Notes: generated from the sequence alone by a model not told the origin. A stretch of 64,000 nt of DNA from Liriodendron chinense (GCA_003013855.2 ML058447.1:4712001-4776000), one strand, 5' to 3'; shown: positions 46,781 to 60,199, counted from the first letter of the stretch. Program-made: numbers and translations.

Positions 46781-47890
46781 ACTAACCGTAATTTTTTCAG
46801 TTCTTGGATGGATGCAATTTTGAAGTAATTTCTAAGTTCGTGTAACGTTCATCATACTCTGTCAGAGCATTAAATCTTTTTTAAATACGAGGTTTGGGCC
46901 ATACGTCTTTTTGTCCATTCAATGTTTTGGGTCATTTTCAACCGTTCATTTGAAACCATTAGAATTCTTCCAAACAGGTGGATTGGATCGTGTGACTGGG
47001 ATGATGCCAATGGTACGACCACCAATAGTAGTACCCAGAAGATGGACGTTCTGGATAATGCACACATGTGGCATATGTTTGGGGACAGAGTGTGAATGTA
47101 AGTGATTGATTGGGACACTACGTTTTCAACTCGAATGGAGAGGCAAGAGGAGGAATGGTACAATCGCCAAGCTGTGACTGATGAATAGTCTCGCATCATG
47201 TCTGCTGGGAAGAAGCACAGCCTGCCCAACTTGTATTGGAGTACTTAAACCTGTCTGCTCCCTCATATTGCACGACATTGAGAAGGGTCCTTATTCAATG
47301 AGCCGTTGGACGGTATACTTGTCAGAGATCTGGGCCATTCACCAGGTAGGTTACACTTTTGTACATTGAATGGCTCACCCTGTTTTTCACAGCATGGCAG
47401 TTTCTAATACATGGTCTGGATCTCTGACAAGTGTCATATCTGAGGAGGAAATCACGGGAGCTGTCATGGTGGGCCCACATTCTATCAAAACCTATCTAGG
47501 AGAGAAAAGGTTGATATGGTGATTCCTGGAACACCTATTTTTGGGTCACCCATCATAGGTTGCCCGGTAAAGTATACGATGACTAAATGAAAGGCTAGAT
47601 CTGACCTTGCACATCTACAGTGGAGATGACCGTTCATCTTCAAGTGTCCCACATTCTAAGTTGTTGGATGTGAAACATGTGTTACCATCCATCTTCAACC
47701 ACCCCACGTACTAATGTCTCACATCACGATGTACTAAATGTGACCATGTAATACATGTGCTACAATCCATCTTCAATGCTGTACATGTGCCCGGCCTCAT
47801 CTCCAAGTGAATTTATGAAATTTTGATAGATTTTGGAGATGAAGGAATTTTTTTCCAAGAAGAATCTTCTTGTAAGCAATTGGAAACAAC

Positions 47891-47926
47891 CCTTCCTCTT
47901 CCTCTTCCTCTTCCTCTTCCTCTTTC
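47891..47926. repeat. (CTTCCT)n microsatellite
   Basis: Five to six CTTCCT units, present only in the left copy of the long direct repeat; the right copy has CCTTCCTCTC without expansion. Confidence 0.9.
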
Positions 47927-47941
47927 AAACTGGATCAAACG

Positions 47942-48040
47942 TAAATTGACGTCTCTATATACACATGCCGTTTGGTAGTTGATCCATAAATAAATTGACG
48001 TCTCTATATACATGCCGTTTGGTAGTTGTTCCATAAATAT
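47942..48040. repeat. Tandem duplication, 2 x ~49 bp
   Basis: AAATTGACGTCTCTATATAC, then ATGCCGTTTGGTAGTTG and CCATAAATA, occur twice. The first unit has an extra AC in ACACATG. The right copy of the long repeat has a single, diverged unit. Confidence 0.9.
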
Positions 48041-48375
48041 TTTCATTATTTTCTAGCACCTACTGATCACAGTCCAGGTACTTTCACAATCAATGCTTAA
48101 ATCGTCTTTCCATAAAACCTTCTTTTGTATCTTTATAGGTGGGAAAAACATGAAAAGGTGTGACACATTTGTAGCACATAAAGACAGTGCAAAATGCTTT
48201 TATTATTTATCATGAGCTTGCTGATCATTTCCCATTATAGAAATTAAATTTTCAGAATTTACACTTTTTTCTTCAGTTTTTCAAATTTAAATGAGATTTG
48301 AGATTATAAGTTTTTTAAAATTAGAACCCCCAAGTTTTTGTATGCAATGTATGGGCCACATCAAATAATTTACAA

Positions 48376-48916
48376 TGCTAACACTATTAGGGTGCCACAG
48401 AAGCAATCACCGTGTAAAATCAAACAAGCGATAACCAAGCACAAACAAAGCAATTCAGAGAACACATGATTTTACATGGAAAAACCCTTAAGGAAAAAAA
48501 ATTACGACATAAAGTGACAAGCTAGCAATCTACAATGAAAATAAAAATACAAGTGATGGAATTAACTTATAGATACGAAAATTCTAGTTCCTCCCTTATA
48601 AACCCTAGAAACGATTCCGCTCTCTTTGTTCTACCCTGATCCCGTATTACATCCATATATATAGTGTTACACTTGAAATAGGAAATAAATCGTGCAATTA
48701 TGCAAAATCGTGCGCATCGTTGATTGATAAGCTCGATTAATTGACACTAATCGACGATCCTTGTTCGGCCAACGATACCTTGTTCGATCGATTGAACATG
48801 GCCAAAAGTGCTCAATGAGTAAACTAGTAAATTTGGACAATTTTGATCAATCAACTAGTCTGTCGATTAATCGAATCCCCTATTTCAGTAAAGGTTAAAT
48901 GAACAAATCTTCAACA
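48376..48916 (-). repeat. 3' LTR of a decayed copia element
   Basis: On the minus strand it starts TGTTGAAGATTTG, preceded by a polypurine-like AATAGAGAT, as in many copia elements. A TATA region ACTATATATATGG lies at about 48652-48666, followed by a leader and T-rich DNA. The distal end is either at 48376 (GTTAGCA) or at 48393 (TGTGGCA); no second LTR is in the window to decide. Confidence 0.7.
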
Positions 48917-49039
48917 ATCTCTATTGTGGCTTTAATCTTCATGTTCCACTGCTCCAAGCCCCATCATCCATCTCTAATCATCTCCATCATAGCTTCATCA
49001 CCATTGTCACTTCACGTGCACATTTCGCTTTCATTCTTT

Positions 49040-49912
49040 CAATGCTAGATTCAAAGAAGTCGAATATAACCTGAACTTCTCTATAGGAACCACCTTTATA
49101 GGCGTATCTGTCAGATTCACGCTCGTGTGGATCTTCTCAAGAGTAACAATGTCTTTCTCAAGCCCCGTTAGATAAAATAATGACGCATATCAATATGTTT
49201 AGTACAAGAATGATATACAAAATTCTTCGCTAAATTGATCATGCTTTTGCCATTAGAATTAATTACCGGCATGGCCTCCTACTAAAGTCACAATTCTTTC
49301 ATCATTCCTCTCAACCAAACACCTTTATTAAATGCCTCTATCACTGTCATATACTCAGCTTCGTTTGTGAAAGAGCCACTATATACTGAAGTTTTGACAT
49401 CCAATCGATGCTACACCCGTTGATACAAATAACTAAAAGTTGACCTTCTATTATCCAAGTTTCCTACATAATCCGAATCCACGTAGCTTACAAGTTTTTC
49501 CTCTATTTTCTCAAATGTTAAGATGTAATTCTTCCCACCTCGTAGATATTGAAGTAGCCATTTCACTATCTCCTGGTGTTGCTTGTCGAGGTTTGACATG
49601 TATTTATTCATAACATTCACTGCATGTGAAATATCTGATCTCCTAAAGGTCATGGCATACATCAAACTGTTAATTATACCCGAGTATGGTACACAAGACA
49701 TACACTGCTTTTTTTTTTTTTTATCTTTAGTAGACATTACTTTTAAGAAAGTCGAAAGTGAGCAGTGTAGGGTGTGTTAACTAATTTAGCCTTATCCATC
49801 TCCAACTTGACCAAAACCATCTCAAGGTGCTTCTCTTCCTGTCTTTATGTATATCAATGTCAAGAATCTTCTTTGTAGTTCTAAGATCTTTCATCTCGAA
49901 TATCGTTGATAA
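49040..49912 (-). pseudogene. Decayed copia reverse transcriptase end and RNase H
   Basis: From 49912 down, MKDLRTTKKILDIDIHKDR matches the copia reverse transcriptase end (MKDLGxAKKILGMEI). The open frame 49737-49411 has VPYSGIINSLMYAMTFRRSD, LLQYLRGGKNYIL, and RNase H start YVDSDYVGNLDNRRST. Further down NEAEYMTVIEA and CTKHIDMRHYF mark the RNase H core, followed by VVPIEKF near 49080, the usual last motif before the LTR. Several stops and frameshifts are present. It resembles TNT1-like copia elements. Upstream domains are lost where the LTR-like block at 49918 begins. Confidence 0.85.
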
Positions 49913-49917
49913 CTATG

Positions 49918-50880
49918 TCTTAGATCGTACGAACAACAGGAGGCAAATTGTACACGTCCCTCAAAAAATCTTTGACGCAGGAAGGACGTGGTAGGTCGAT
50001 CACCGTCTCCCTAACCGATAGTTCTCGAATCCACGAGAATAAATAAAAGATAAAAAGAGGAAATAAATTCCAAATAATTGATTTATTGATAATTGAATGA
50101 ATAATAACGAAATTACAATGCATATAAATAGGAAACTAAACCCTAGGTAAAGTATCAGAATCCAACTCCAACTTAAACTCCTAGAAAACGCAACTTACTA
50201 TAAATAGTAAACTTACTATTTCTAAAAGTCGTTCAATCCTACTAGAACTCTTGGTTTTCGGCCAAAAATAGAAAGTTTTCAAACGGCCTCAACCACGTTG
50301 TTCTACTAAATATTCTAAGCCCTTTTCATGTTGGGCACTAACTCTAAAACCATATGGATGCAAAGTTATGATCGAATTAAAACTTACTATAAATAGTAAA
50401 ACTGAAAATAAACTAGCCTAATGACTGTCGATACGGTCGATTACTCGCGATTCCGACTTAGGCAACCTGGCGTAGCGGGGTTGGTTGGCTAAAGTAGCTC
50501 GAGCTACCCCAAATTGATATATTATACGTCCCGTAACTCATCCCGGATTGTGAGATACGACCGATTTATGGTCCTGGCGGTCCGGATCACTTTCGACCCC
50601 GATCGGTCTTCTTTTGCTCCATCTGGGCCATGAAATAATCAGCGACCCGTTCTACATCAATCTTAGATCCATATCCTACTATGACGTGTAGCTTGTTAAA
50701 AGCAATACGGCTTAGAGTTATATGCACACGACACTACGTAAAGGACACGCGATTGTGATACAAGTGACACGCGTTACCCATAACATATGCAAAAGGCTAC
50801 TTAAAGCACCGTTAATGCCAGATATCGGGTACGCACGACAAGGCGATCTCACACAATCATGCCCAAATGAGAAATTTCCT
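49918..50880 (-). repeat. LTR-like block truncating the copia remnant
   Basis: On the minus strand it ends with TATGCATTGTAATTTCG, then AATCAATAAATCAATTATTT and CGTGTACAATTTGCCTCCTG, a layout like the R/U5 end of a gypsy LTR. An internal phrase TTACTATTTATAGTAAGTT occurs twice (about 50196-50218 and 50383-50400). Ends and a target duplication are not defined, so this is tentative. Confidence 0.35.
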
Positions 50881-51814
50881 AGAAATAATTGATGCTTTCT
50901 TGTAAACTATGGAATGTTAAAAAACGAATTCATTCAAAATTAGAAGGAGATCATATCATGATGGCATAAAGAATTTGAATCCTGCTGGGACACAACCAAG
51001 TTACCTTTGAAGACCAGTAAGAAAATTTTGACTCAGTCATTGTCCTTCAAAGTCTATAAAAGTAGTATTCGATACAGAGCTTTCGACCCTTGCCACACAC
51101 AATCAAGCAATCTCTACAGTGCAATATTACATATCCTAGTTTTAATTTAGATATTCAACTTCTATCCAACCATGCTACAGCAAATTCAGAATATTTAGTT
51201 TAACTTAGATTCGCTATTGTTAAGTGTCATCATTGTGGTACGCCTTAGGAGTAGATTAAATATCAACGACCTCCATTATCGGATCCCACCAATCATCGAG
51301 TTCTTACTTGGCAGATCACACCATTCACTTCCTGCAGACTACGTACTTCGGTTGTTCTGTCCACACAGACAATCGTAAGTAATTTCCTTTGTCTCTCTAC
51401 TTAGTTTATTTCATTCATTGGTTGTATTGTTCTTATATGCAAATCGATAAAATCAGTGTTCTACCTTAATTTTTAATCTTATTCGTCCATCATCACATTA
51501 TTGAGAAACCTAAAATCACTATCATCATTGAAAGAAAATTCCTTAGCATAAGGCAAAGAGATTCCATTTGAAGGATTGACTCTCCCCTTCTAAATCGCCT
51601 GACCGCTGTAACATCAATGGTTGACTAGTTACATCAACCTTCACAAGTCTAATCCTGATATGGCTAGTTTGGTGCTTAAGGTCGCAAGCGTTTAATCAAT
51701 TCGAATATGACTCTAGCACACTCGACACTATTCCTAATGGCACATGTTTAACCGAATTCGAGTCGTCTGTAACACGTGTGGCCACGCGTCTAGATTGAAC
51801 AACAATACTTTCTG
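50881..51814. other. Intergenic stretch, nothing recognised
   Basis: No coding motif or bounded repeat was identified. Confidence 0.4.
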
Positions 51815-52620
51815 ATTTGCTAGATATGAAACGTGTTACCATTTGCCTTCAGCCACCCCCCTTGTGCAAATGTCTCTCATCCCAATGTACCAAATGTAAC
51901 AATGTAATACATGTGCCGCAACCCATCTTCAACACTATACATGTGCCTAGTTTCATCTCCAAGTTAATTCATAAAAAAAATTGCTTATTCCACACGATAA
52001 ATTTGTAGGTGAAGGAATTCTTAAAATTTTCAAGAATAATATTCTTGCAAGCAATTGGAAACAAACCCTTCCTCTCTTACATTTTCTAAAAACAGTGTTT
52101 CCTGTAAAACATCACTTTCCTCCATTTTTCTACCACATATCCAAATAAGCCCCTTCATAGAAAGATGCCTGGATAAGCATAAGTGTTTGGGTGTAACAGA
52201 CTTGTATTCTCAAATAGGATAAAACATAAATTGACCTCACTACGTGAGTTCAGTAGTGATTCACAAATATTTTATTTATTTTCTAGTGCGTATGGATCAC
52301 GATCCAAGTGTACTTTCACAATCAATGGTTTAATCTCCTTTTGATGAACCTTCTTTCCTATCTTTATAGGTGAGAAAAAAGATGAAAAGGCATGACACAT
52401 TTGTAGCACACAGGCAAAGTGTTTTTATTATTTATGAGCTTGTTGATCCATTTCCATTGTAGAAATCTAATTTAAAGAACTTAACTTTCTTTTTTTTTTT
52501 TTCGGTTTTCAAATTTAAATGAGATTTGAGATTATGAGTTTTTCAAAATCAGAAAAACCTCCACAAATTTGTGTGCCATGTTTGGGCCACGCCAAATGGT
52601 TTACAGTTCTGACACCAAAC
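51815..52620 (+). repeat. Long direct repeat, right copy
   Basis: Uninterrupted counterpart of 47650-48375. It holds about 90 extra bases near 52095-52190 (AAAACAGTGTTTCCTGTAAA onward) and lacks the left copy's CTTCCT expansion and 49-bp duplication. Confidence 0.75.
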
Positions 52621-54970
52621 ACTCACAACCTCTATTTGTATACAGTGGGAAACACCATAGATGGGCCATAGCCAGTGATTACACCCACAGTTTAATCTTA
52701 ACCATCTAACTGGTGACCATCAGATGGATGGCTAAGATGAAAATCAAACAACAATCCAAATTCAGCAGACAAATGTCTAACAACCTGAGGACAGAATCGT
52801 GAATCAATCCAACTTTTTGCCCATCCTCTTAAGTAGAAGGCTCTCAAATTGGATAGTTTTGAGTCTTTTGATTGAGGAACATGCATACCACGTGAGATGG
52901 AGCGTGCATGATTACGAATGGTCATACCCACCACCACCTTTTTTCTCAACCCATGTGGGATTTTTACGTCCATCATCAGCTTTATAGCAGTTAGGTTGGA
53001 GTCTATTTCCCCTTTGTTACCGCTCAAGCACGTACTGCCCATATGTAAAGATGCTCCATGGGCATGCTCCAATAACCAATCTGGAAGAATGCCTGACCAT
53101 TGATTTGGATGTCTTTTTCTACAAACCACCTTTAGCAGCTGATGGTCAGAATCATCCACTCAGCTATAGTTTGATCTAAACGGTTGCTGTTATAAGTAAC
53201 CAGGACATGGACGGTTCCGATCATCTATATGTGGGCGTCGAGGAGTTCAGAGTTGTTGAGTTGGTGACATGGGCCATAGAACTCTTTCAGGGCGAAAACT
53301 CCGCTTGCATACGCAACGACCACTCCCACTTGCTTAGGAGAAAAATCCAAAATGACATACTTGCGAAAGGAAGAATACAAATGCACACAAAGCAAAATAT
53401 CATGAAATCATAGTAGATCTTGTCCTTTTTTTTAATTTTATTCAGCTATTGTGATTATGCTTGGAATACACTGAATGGGATGCGTCATGATTCGGTTAGT
53501 TGAAATTTTGAGAGATTGAGAGAGACGCCCACAGCAATGATGGGAATGAGATTTGCTATGCTTGCCTATCCATCCACACACAAGCACATGTGCCGGTATG
53601 GAATGCTTGTGTGAGATTTGAGGTTTCCATGACATGGGTGGCACTTGCTTTGATCTTCTACCCTAAAAGTCAGGGCATTTTACACCTTTGGTGGAACACC
53701 CGCATGTGAAATAAAGGAATGGTAAAAAAATGTTATGTTAATCATCAGTTCGCATTGTGCATTTTGATTATGACAAATATGAACACGTTTCAATTAAATG
53801 AAAAGTTTAAATCTTGCACACTTATTATTGTCTGCGTGTGTGCTGTTTAAGGATGGATAGGTATCACACGTGTGTAGAATTACCAAATTAAGATCTGGAC
53901 AAGCATACATAGATGGTTATTATTACACATGTTTTACAGCCATTGGATTTGGATCTGGGTCACGTTAGGTGATCCAATCATTGTTCTGACAGTATAGACA
54001 GCTGATGTTAACAGCCTAAAAAACATTTGTAATAAGAAAAGCCTAATTTCTTTTTTTATCAATGGCCTAGAAAATGACACGGTCCACATAAAAGAGTTCA
54101 AAGATCTAAGATTGAACTATTCCAATCTAAAAGAAGACATTTTGAGGCATCCACGCCTAGATTGAGGCCTGATCTGATCACCCAACATGATCCAAATCCA
54201 ACGGTTACAATCTCAACGCATTATGTAACAGGTAGTCGGGATGTACTGTTGCAAAACCTCTCATTGTGTAGTAAGAGAGGGGGAGATTAAAGGAGGACAA
54301 GATACAATAAGATGGATGGAAAGAGAAGATTGGCTTTTGTTCCAGAAAAGTCACTCGAAAGAAACAATAAGGGCACATGGGGTTTATGACTTTTTAGTTC
54401 TTATTGGTTGTTTGAAAGAGAAAGAAAATGGAGTTGGTCCCGGAAAGGCGCCTTGATTTATGAAAACCACATGATTCCACTCCCACCTTTCTTCCACCCA
54501 CCCTCCTTTTATCGATTCTCAGCTCAACCCCCCCTCGACACACACTACGATGCACACATGCTGAAGTTAGTGGGGCCCACTTCGTATGCTTTCTTGGTCT
54601 TCCTTACGGCTGATGATTCATCCACCCTAGGCGTGGTGATCTGGACTGTCAGTATCGTGGACTTGGCAGTCCATGGACTTTAGATGGTTTTGATCAGTGA
54701 CCACTTTCATTGGGTGGTCACTGATTGGATGGTTCAGATCAGGTAATAATGATGTGATTGTTTGGGTAATGCTTCATCCAAACTCGAGTCTACTATTTGA
54801 GTGCATGAATAGTTGGTATAATCAGGATCCAATGGCTATGAGATGTGGGGCCGCTTGCTCTGATTTTAAGAAAAAGATAGTGGTGTGGCCCACGTCGCAT
54901 GTCTGTCTGATCTTTGATCATGTTGTGAGATATTGCACGTTTACCATCGGATTATTTCTCCACATATGTG
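52621..54970. other. Non-coding stretch
   Basis: Fragments of the common repeats are present. A 153-residue open frame at 52698-53159 on the minus strand has no domain and overlaps repeat phrases such as GATGGTCAGAATCATCC. No gene is supported. Confidence 0.5.
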
Positions 54971-56723
54971 GATTTGGATGTATTTTCTTTCTTTATATGG
55001 TAAGGTTGGCAAGGATTCTAAGGGGCCATAAGCAGTGGGACACATGACATCTCTTGCACGAAGACACGATGTAACAACCCCAAAATACTAAAATTGGAAA
55101 GTAGTATTGAGAGGGAGCCATGATTTAGTGAGCAGCCCTTCATATGATGGACTCGAACACATGTCGGATATCTAGATATACCAAACACATGTTAGGGATC
55201 CGGACCATTCATCAAGTAGGATACATCATGAGCATGGCATGGACCAAAAGATAATGGAGGCCCACAAATTAGGCTGGTAAAACTTTAATGACAAAATGTG
55301 GGATATTAAATTATATAAAAAAATAAATCCAACAGTAGAAGTTCTACATACATGTGCCGTTCACTTGATGAATGTACCCCTTGATTGTTAGTAGGGCTGT
55401 AAATAGTCGGTCTGGGGTGGGTTTAGCCAAAACCAGACCCGCCCATTTACTAAATGGGTTTGGGTGACCCAGACCCTTTCACTAAATGGGCGGGTCTGGG
55501 TCGGGTCCGAGTCAACCCATCAGACCCATTTATAAATGGGTATAGGTCTGGTAGAGGGAGATTCACCCAGACCCATTTATAAATGGGTCAGGTCCAATGG
55601 GTCTGGGTCTGGATTTAGTATGCAAGCATTTTTACAAGGCTTAAAATCGGGTCTGGACGGGTCTGGGTTGGATGGGTACCTTGAAACATAGCCCAAACCC
55701 ACCCACTTACTAAATGGGTTCGGATCGGGTCGGGTCGGGTCGGTTCCGGCCTAATATAAAGGAAACCAAACCCAGACCCGTTTAGCAACTGGGTTTGTTC
55801 TTGGACCCAGACCTATACCATTTAACAAATGGGTCAGGTCTAGGTCGGGTCTAAATGGGTTGGGTCTGGGTACCCCATCGGGTCACTGACCCATTTACTG
55901 CCCTAATTGTTGGTGCATGGTATGTTTATGGTGGGAGCGGATTAGGTGCAGCCCTATCCTCACCCAAGACGGTGCTGCCCTTTCTGCTGGGGCCCACCTT
56001 GATGCATGTATTCTATATCCATGTAGTCCATAGGTTTTTTCAAATCATTTGATATAGAGCAAGTCATTGATGCGTTTATGATGAAGATGGACTAAAGAAA
56101 CCTTCATCAGAGATCGAAACGATCTAGACCATGAACCTTATATAAATCGTCCTTGTAAGTTGATTTTAAAAAGTCAATGAATGTAAGTTCGTTTTCTCAA
56201 TTCAGCATAATATTCATAAAGGACGACTAAATAGGGCTAAACCCAAAGTTTGGCATCTAATGATGCAAAAGTTGAAACACGACCATGCTTATGCGCCCAG
56301 AGTAAAGGCACACCTTATCCCAAAATGCAAAAAGCCTCACAAGGGTATTTAGACCACATTTCAGGACGGACGAGGCAACAAAGTCCTCGTACCCATCCGC
56401 AAATTAACCACTATACTCCCACGATCTGAGCAAAGATCTGCTCAACCTTAGAGTGAGGGCAACACACACCATCACAACAATAACATTTATTCTTAAAGCA
56501 AGATAAAAAAAAAAATGCACAAACAACGATGAAGATGCATAAGTGACAGGCAGAGAAATAGAATGAAAAAGCCTCAATAGGGCATCATTAAAAAATATAA
56601 ACCCCAGAAGGGTCATCGTCATTTACCAAAAATAAGGAAAAAGAGTTACCAAGCCCCATTCGGGCAGGAACAAAAAAAAGGGGGGGCCTTAAGTCTCAGC
56701 AATTGGCAAGAGGAGTCGAAGGA
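54971..56723. repeat. 1.76-kb tandem repeat, unit 1
   Basis: 1753 bp, from GATTTGGATGTATTTTCTTT to GGCAAGAGGAGTCGAAGGA. Order inside: TTATATGGTAAGGT, TAAGGGGCCATAAGCAGTGG, a short repeat-derived block, a hAT-type MITE (55392-55905), a half foldback (GCGGATTAGGTGCAGCC at about 55936), then a 600-bp block ending in TCATTTACCAAAAATAAGG. It has no protein gene. Its left edge is set by where similarity to the unit 1/unit 2 junction begins. Confidence 0.9.
55392..55905. mobile_element. hAT-type MITE in unit 1
   Basis: 514 bp. TAGGGCTGTAAAT and ATTTACTGCCCTA are inverted tips. Flanks ATTGTTAG and ATTGTTGG form an 8-bp target duplication with one mismatch, as expected for hAT. The interior is low-complexity GGGTCTGGGTCGGGTC in both orientations. 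Confidence 0.8.
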
Positions 56724-58487
56724 GATTTACATGTATTTTATTTCTTTATATGGTAAGGTAGGTAAGGATTTTAAGGGGCCATAAGCAGTGGGACAAATGA
56801 CATCTCTTGCATGAAAACATGATGTAACAACTGCAAAATACTAAAATTGGAAAGTGGTATTGAGAGGGGAGCCGTGATTTAGTGGCCAACCCTTCATGTG
56901 AGGGACTCGAACACATGTCAGATATCCAGATATACCAAACACATGTTAGGGATCTTCACCATTAATCAGGTAGGGTACATCATGAGCATGGCATGGACCA
57001 AAAGATAATGGAGGCCCACTAATCAGGCAGGTAAAACTTTAATGACAAAAAGTGGGCTATTAGATTATATAAGAAAATAAATCCAATGGTAGAAGTTCAA
57101 CATACATGTGCGGTTCACTTGATGAATGTACCCCTTGATTGTTGGTAGGGCTGTAAATGGTTGGTCTGGGGCGGGTTTAGCCAAAACCAGACCCACCCAC
57201 TTACTAAATGGGTCTGCTCCAAATTTTAGACCCAGACCTTTTTATTAAATGGGTGGGTTTTGGTCTGGGTCGGGTCTGAGTCAACCTATCAGGCCCATTT
57301 ATAAATGGGTATGGGTCTGGTAGAGGGAGATCCACCTAGACCCATTTATAAATGGGTCGGGTCCAATGGGTTTGGGTTTGGATCTAGTATGCAAGCATTT
57401 TTACAAGGCTTAAAATCGGCTCTAGATGGGTTTGGGTTGGATGGGTCCCTTGAAACATAGCCCAAACCCGCCCACTTACTAAATGAGTTCAGTTCGGGTA
57501 GGGCCTAATATAAAGGAAACCAAACCCAGACCCGTTTAGCAACTGGGTCTGTTCTTGGACCCAGACCCGTACCATTTAACAAATGGGTCAGGTCTATGTC
57601 GGGTCTAAATGGGTTAGGTCTGGGTACCCCATCGGGTCGCTGACCCATTTACAGCCTTAATTGTTGGTGCAGGTATGTTTATGGTGGGAGCGGATTAGGT
57701 GCAACCCCATCCTCACCCAAGACGGTGCAGCCCTTTCTGTTAGGGCCCACCTTGATGCACGTATTCTATATCCATGTCGTTCATATGTTTTTTCAAATCA
57801 TTTGATGTAGAGCGGGTCGCTGATGCATTTATGATGAAGATGGACTAGAGAAAGCTTAATCGGAGATAGAAACGATCTAGACCATGAACCTTATATAAAT
57901 CGTCCTTGTAAGTTGATTTTAAAAAGTCAATGAGTGTAAGTTCGTTTTCTCAATTCAGCATAATATTCATAAAGGACGACTAAACAGGGCTAAACCCAAA
58001 GTTTGGCATCTAATGATGCAAAAGGTGAAACACGATTATGCTTATGCGCCCAGAGTAAAGGCGCACCTTATCCCAAAAGGCAAAAAGCCTCACAAGGGTA
58101 TTTAGACCACAGTTCAGGATGAACGAGGCAACAGAGTCCTCGTACCCGTCCGCAAATTAACTACTGTACTCCCACGATCCGAGCAAAGATCTGCTCGACC
58201 TTAGAGTGAAGGTAATACACGCCATCACAACAACAACATTTATTCACAAAGCATGATAAAAAAAACTGCACAAACAACGATGAAGATGCATAAGCGACAG
58301 GCGGAGAAATAGAATGAAAAAGCCTCAGCAGGGCATCATTAAAAAATATAAACCCCAGAAGGGTCATCGTCATTTACCAAAAATAAGGAAAAAGAGTTAC
58401 CAAGCCCCATTCGGTCATGAATAAAAAAAAAAAGAAAAAAAAAGGGGGCCTTAAGCCTCAACAATGTTGGCAAGAGGAGCCGAAGGA
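56724..58487. repeat. 1.76-kb tandem repeat, unit 2
   Basis: 1764 bp, starting GATTTACATGTATTTTATTT, with the same content and order as unit 1. Its MITE region agrees with unit 3 more than with unit 1 (for example the CAAATTTTAGACCCAGACC block missing from unit 1). Confidence 0.92.
57146..57659. mobile_element. hAT-type MITE in unit 2
   Basis: 514 bp, TAGGGCTGTAAATGG to CCCATTTACAGCCTTA, flanked on both sides by ATTGTTGG, a perfect 8-bp target duplication. Confidence 0.85.
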
Positions 58488-58908
58488 GATTTACATGTAT
58501 TTTCTTTCTTTATATGGTAAGGTAGGCAAGGATTCTAAGGGGCCATAAGCAGTGGGACAAATGACATCTCTTGCATGAAAACATGATGTAACAACTGCAA
58601 AATACAAAAATTGAAAGTGGTATTGAGAGGGGAGCCGTGATTTAGTGAGCAACCCTTCATGTGAGGGACTCGAACACTTGTCAGGTATCTAGATATACCA
58701 AACACATGTTAGGGATTTGGACCATTCATTAGGTAAGATATATCATGAGCATGGCATGGACCAAAAGATAATGGAGGCCCACTAATCAGGCAAGTAAAAC
58801 TTTAATGACAAAAAGTGGGCTATTAGATTATATAAAAAAATAAATCCAATGGTGGAAGTTCAACATACATGTGCGGTTCACTTGATGAATGTACCCCTTG
58901 ATTGTTGG

Positions 58909-59427
58909 TAGGGCTGTAAATGGTTGGTCTGGGGCGGGTTTAGCCAAAACCCGACCCTCCCACTTACGAAATGGGTCTGGGTCCAAATTTTAAACCCAGA
59001 CCCTTTTATTAAATGGGCTGGTCTATGTCGGGTCCGAGTCAACCCATTAGACCCATTTATAAATGGGTATGGATCTGGTAGAGGGAGATCCACCTAGACC
59101 CATTTATAAATGGGTCGGGTCTAATGGGTTTGGGTTTGGATCTAGTATGCAAGCATTTTTACAAGGCTTAAAATCGGCTCTAGATGGGTCTGGGTTGGCT
59201 GGGTCCCTTGAAACATAGCCCAAACCCGCCCACTTACTAAATGAGTTCGGTTCGGGTCGGGTTGGGTCGGGCCTAATATAAAGGAAACCAAACTCAGACC
59301 CGTTTAGCAACTGGGTATGTTCTTGGACCCAGACCCGTACCATTTAACAAATGGGTCAAGTCCATGTCGGGTCTAAATGGGTTGGGTCTGGGTACCCCAT
59401 CGGGTCGCTAACCCATTTATAGCCCTA
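58909..59427. mobile_element. hAT-type MITE in unit 3
   Basis: TAGGGCTGTAAATGG to CCATTTATAGCCCTA, flanked by ATTGTTGG on both sides. Interior as in unit 2 with extra GGGTCGGGTTGGGTCGGGC. Confidence 0.85.
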
Positions 59428-60199
59428 ATTGTTGGTGCAGGTATGTTTATGGTGGGAGCGGAATAGGTGCAGCCCCATCGTCACCCAAGACGGTGCGGCC
59501 CTTTCTGTTGAGGCCCACCTTGATGCACGTATTCTATATCCATGTCATCCATATGTTTTTTCAAATCATTTGATGTAGAGTGGGTCGTTGATGCATTTAT
59601 GATGAATATGGACTAAAGAAAGCTTAATTGGAGATAGAAACGATCTAGACCATGAACCTTATATAAATCGTCCTTGTAAGTTGATTTTAAAAAGTCAATG
59701 AATGTAAGTTCGTTTTCTCAATTCAGCATAATATTCATAAAGGACGACTAAACAGGGCTAAACCCAAAGTTTGGCATCTAATGATGCAAAAGTTGAAACA
59801 TGACCATGCTTATACGCCCTGAGTAAAGGCGCACCTTATCCCAAAATGCAAAAAGCCTCACAAGGGTATTTAGACCACAGTTTAGGACAGACAAGGCAAT
59901 AGAGTCCTCCTACCCATCCGCAAATTAACTACTATACTCCCACGATCCAAGCAAAGATCTGCTCGACCTTAAAGTGAGGGCAATACACGCCACCACAACA
60001 ACAACATTTATTCACAAAGCATGATAGAAAAACTACACAAACAACGATGAAGATGCATAAGCGACAGGCGGAGAAATAGAATGAAAAAGCCTCAGTAGGG
60101 CATCATTAAAAAATAAGGGTCATCGTCATTTACAAAAAATAAGGAAAAATAGTTACCAAGCCTCATTCGGGGCAGGAACAAAACAAAGAAAAAAAATTT

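Larger units (their letters stand above)
47650..48375 (+). repeat. Long direct repeat, left copy
   Basis: It shares many ordered phrases with 51815-52620: TGTAATACATGTGC, CATCTCCAAGT, GCAAGCAATTGGAAACAA, TTTTCTAGCxCxTAxxGATCAC, CACAATCAATGxTTAA, ACACATTTGTAGCACA, CAAATTTAAATGAGATTTGA and ATGxxTGGGCCAC. The left copy ends where the copia LTR starts. The repeat has no recognised coding content; it could be two copies of one unknown element or an old segmental duplication. Confidence 0.75.

Noticed and set aside
52698..53159. 153-residue open frame, minus strand
   Set aside because: No recognisable motif; it overlaps dispersed-repeat phrases and has no splice or promoter context.
56404..58373. 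Similar ~70-residue minus-strand open frames in array units 1 and 2
   Set aside because: The C-terminal halves diverge by frame, and units 3 and 4 break them. Sharing reflects duplication, not selection.
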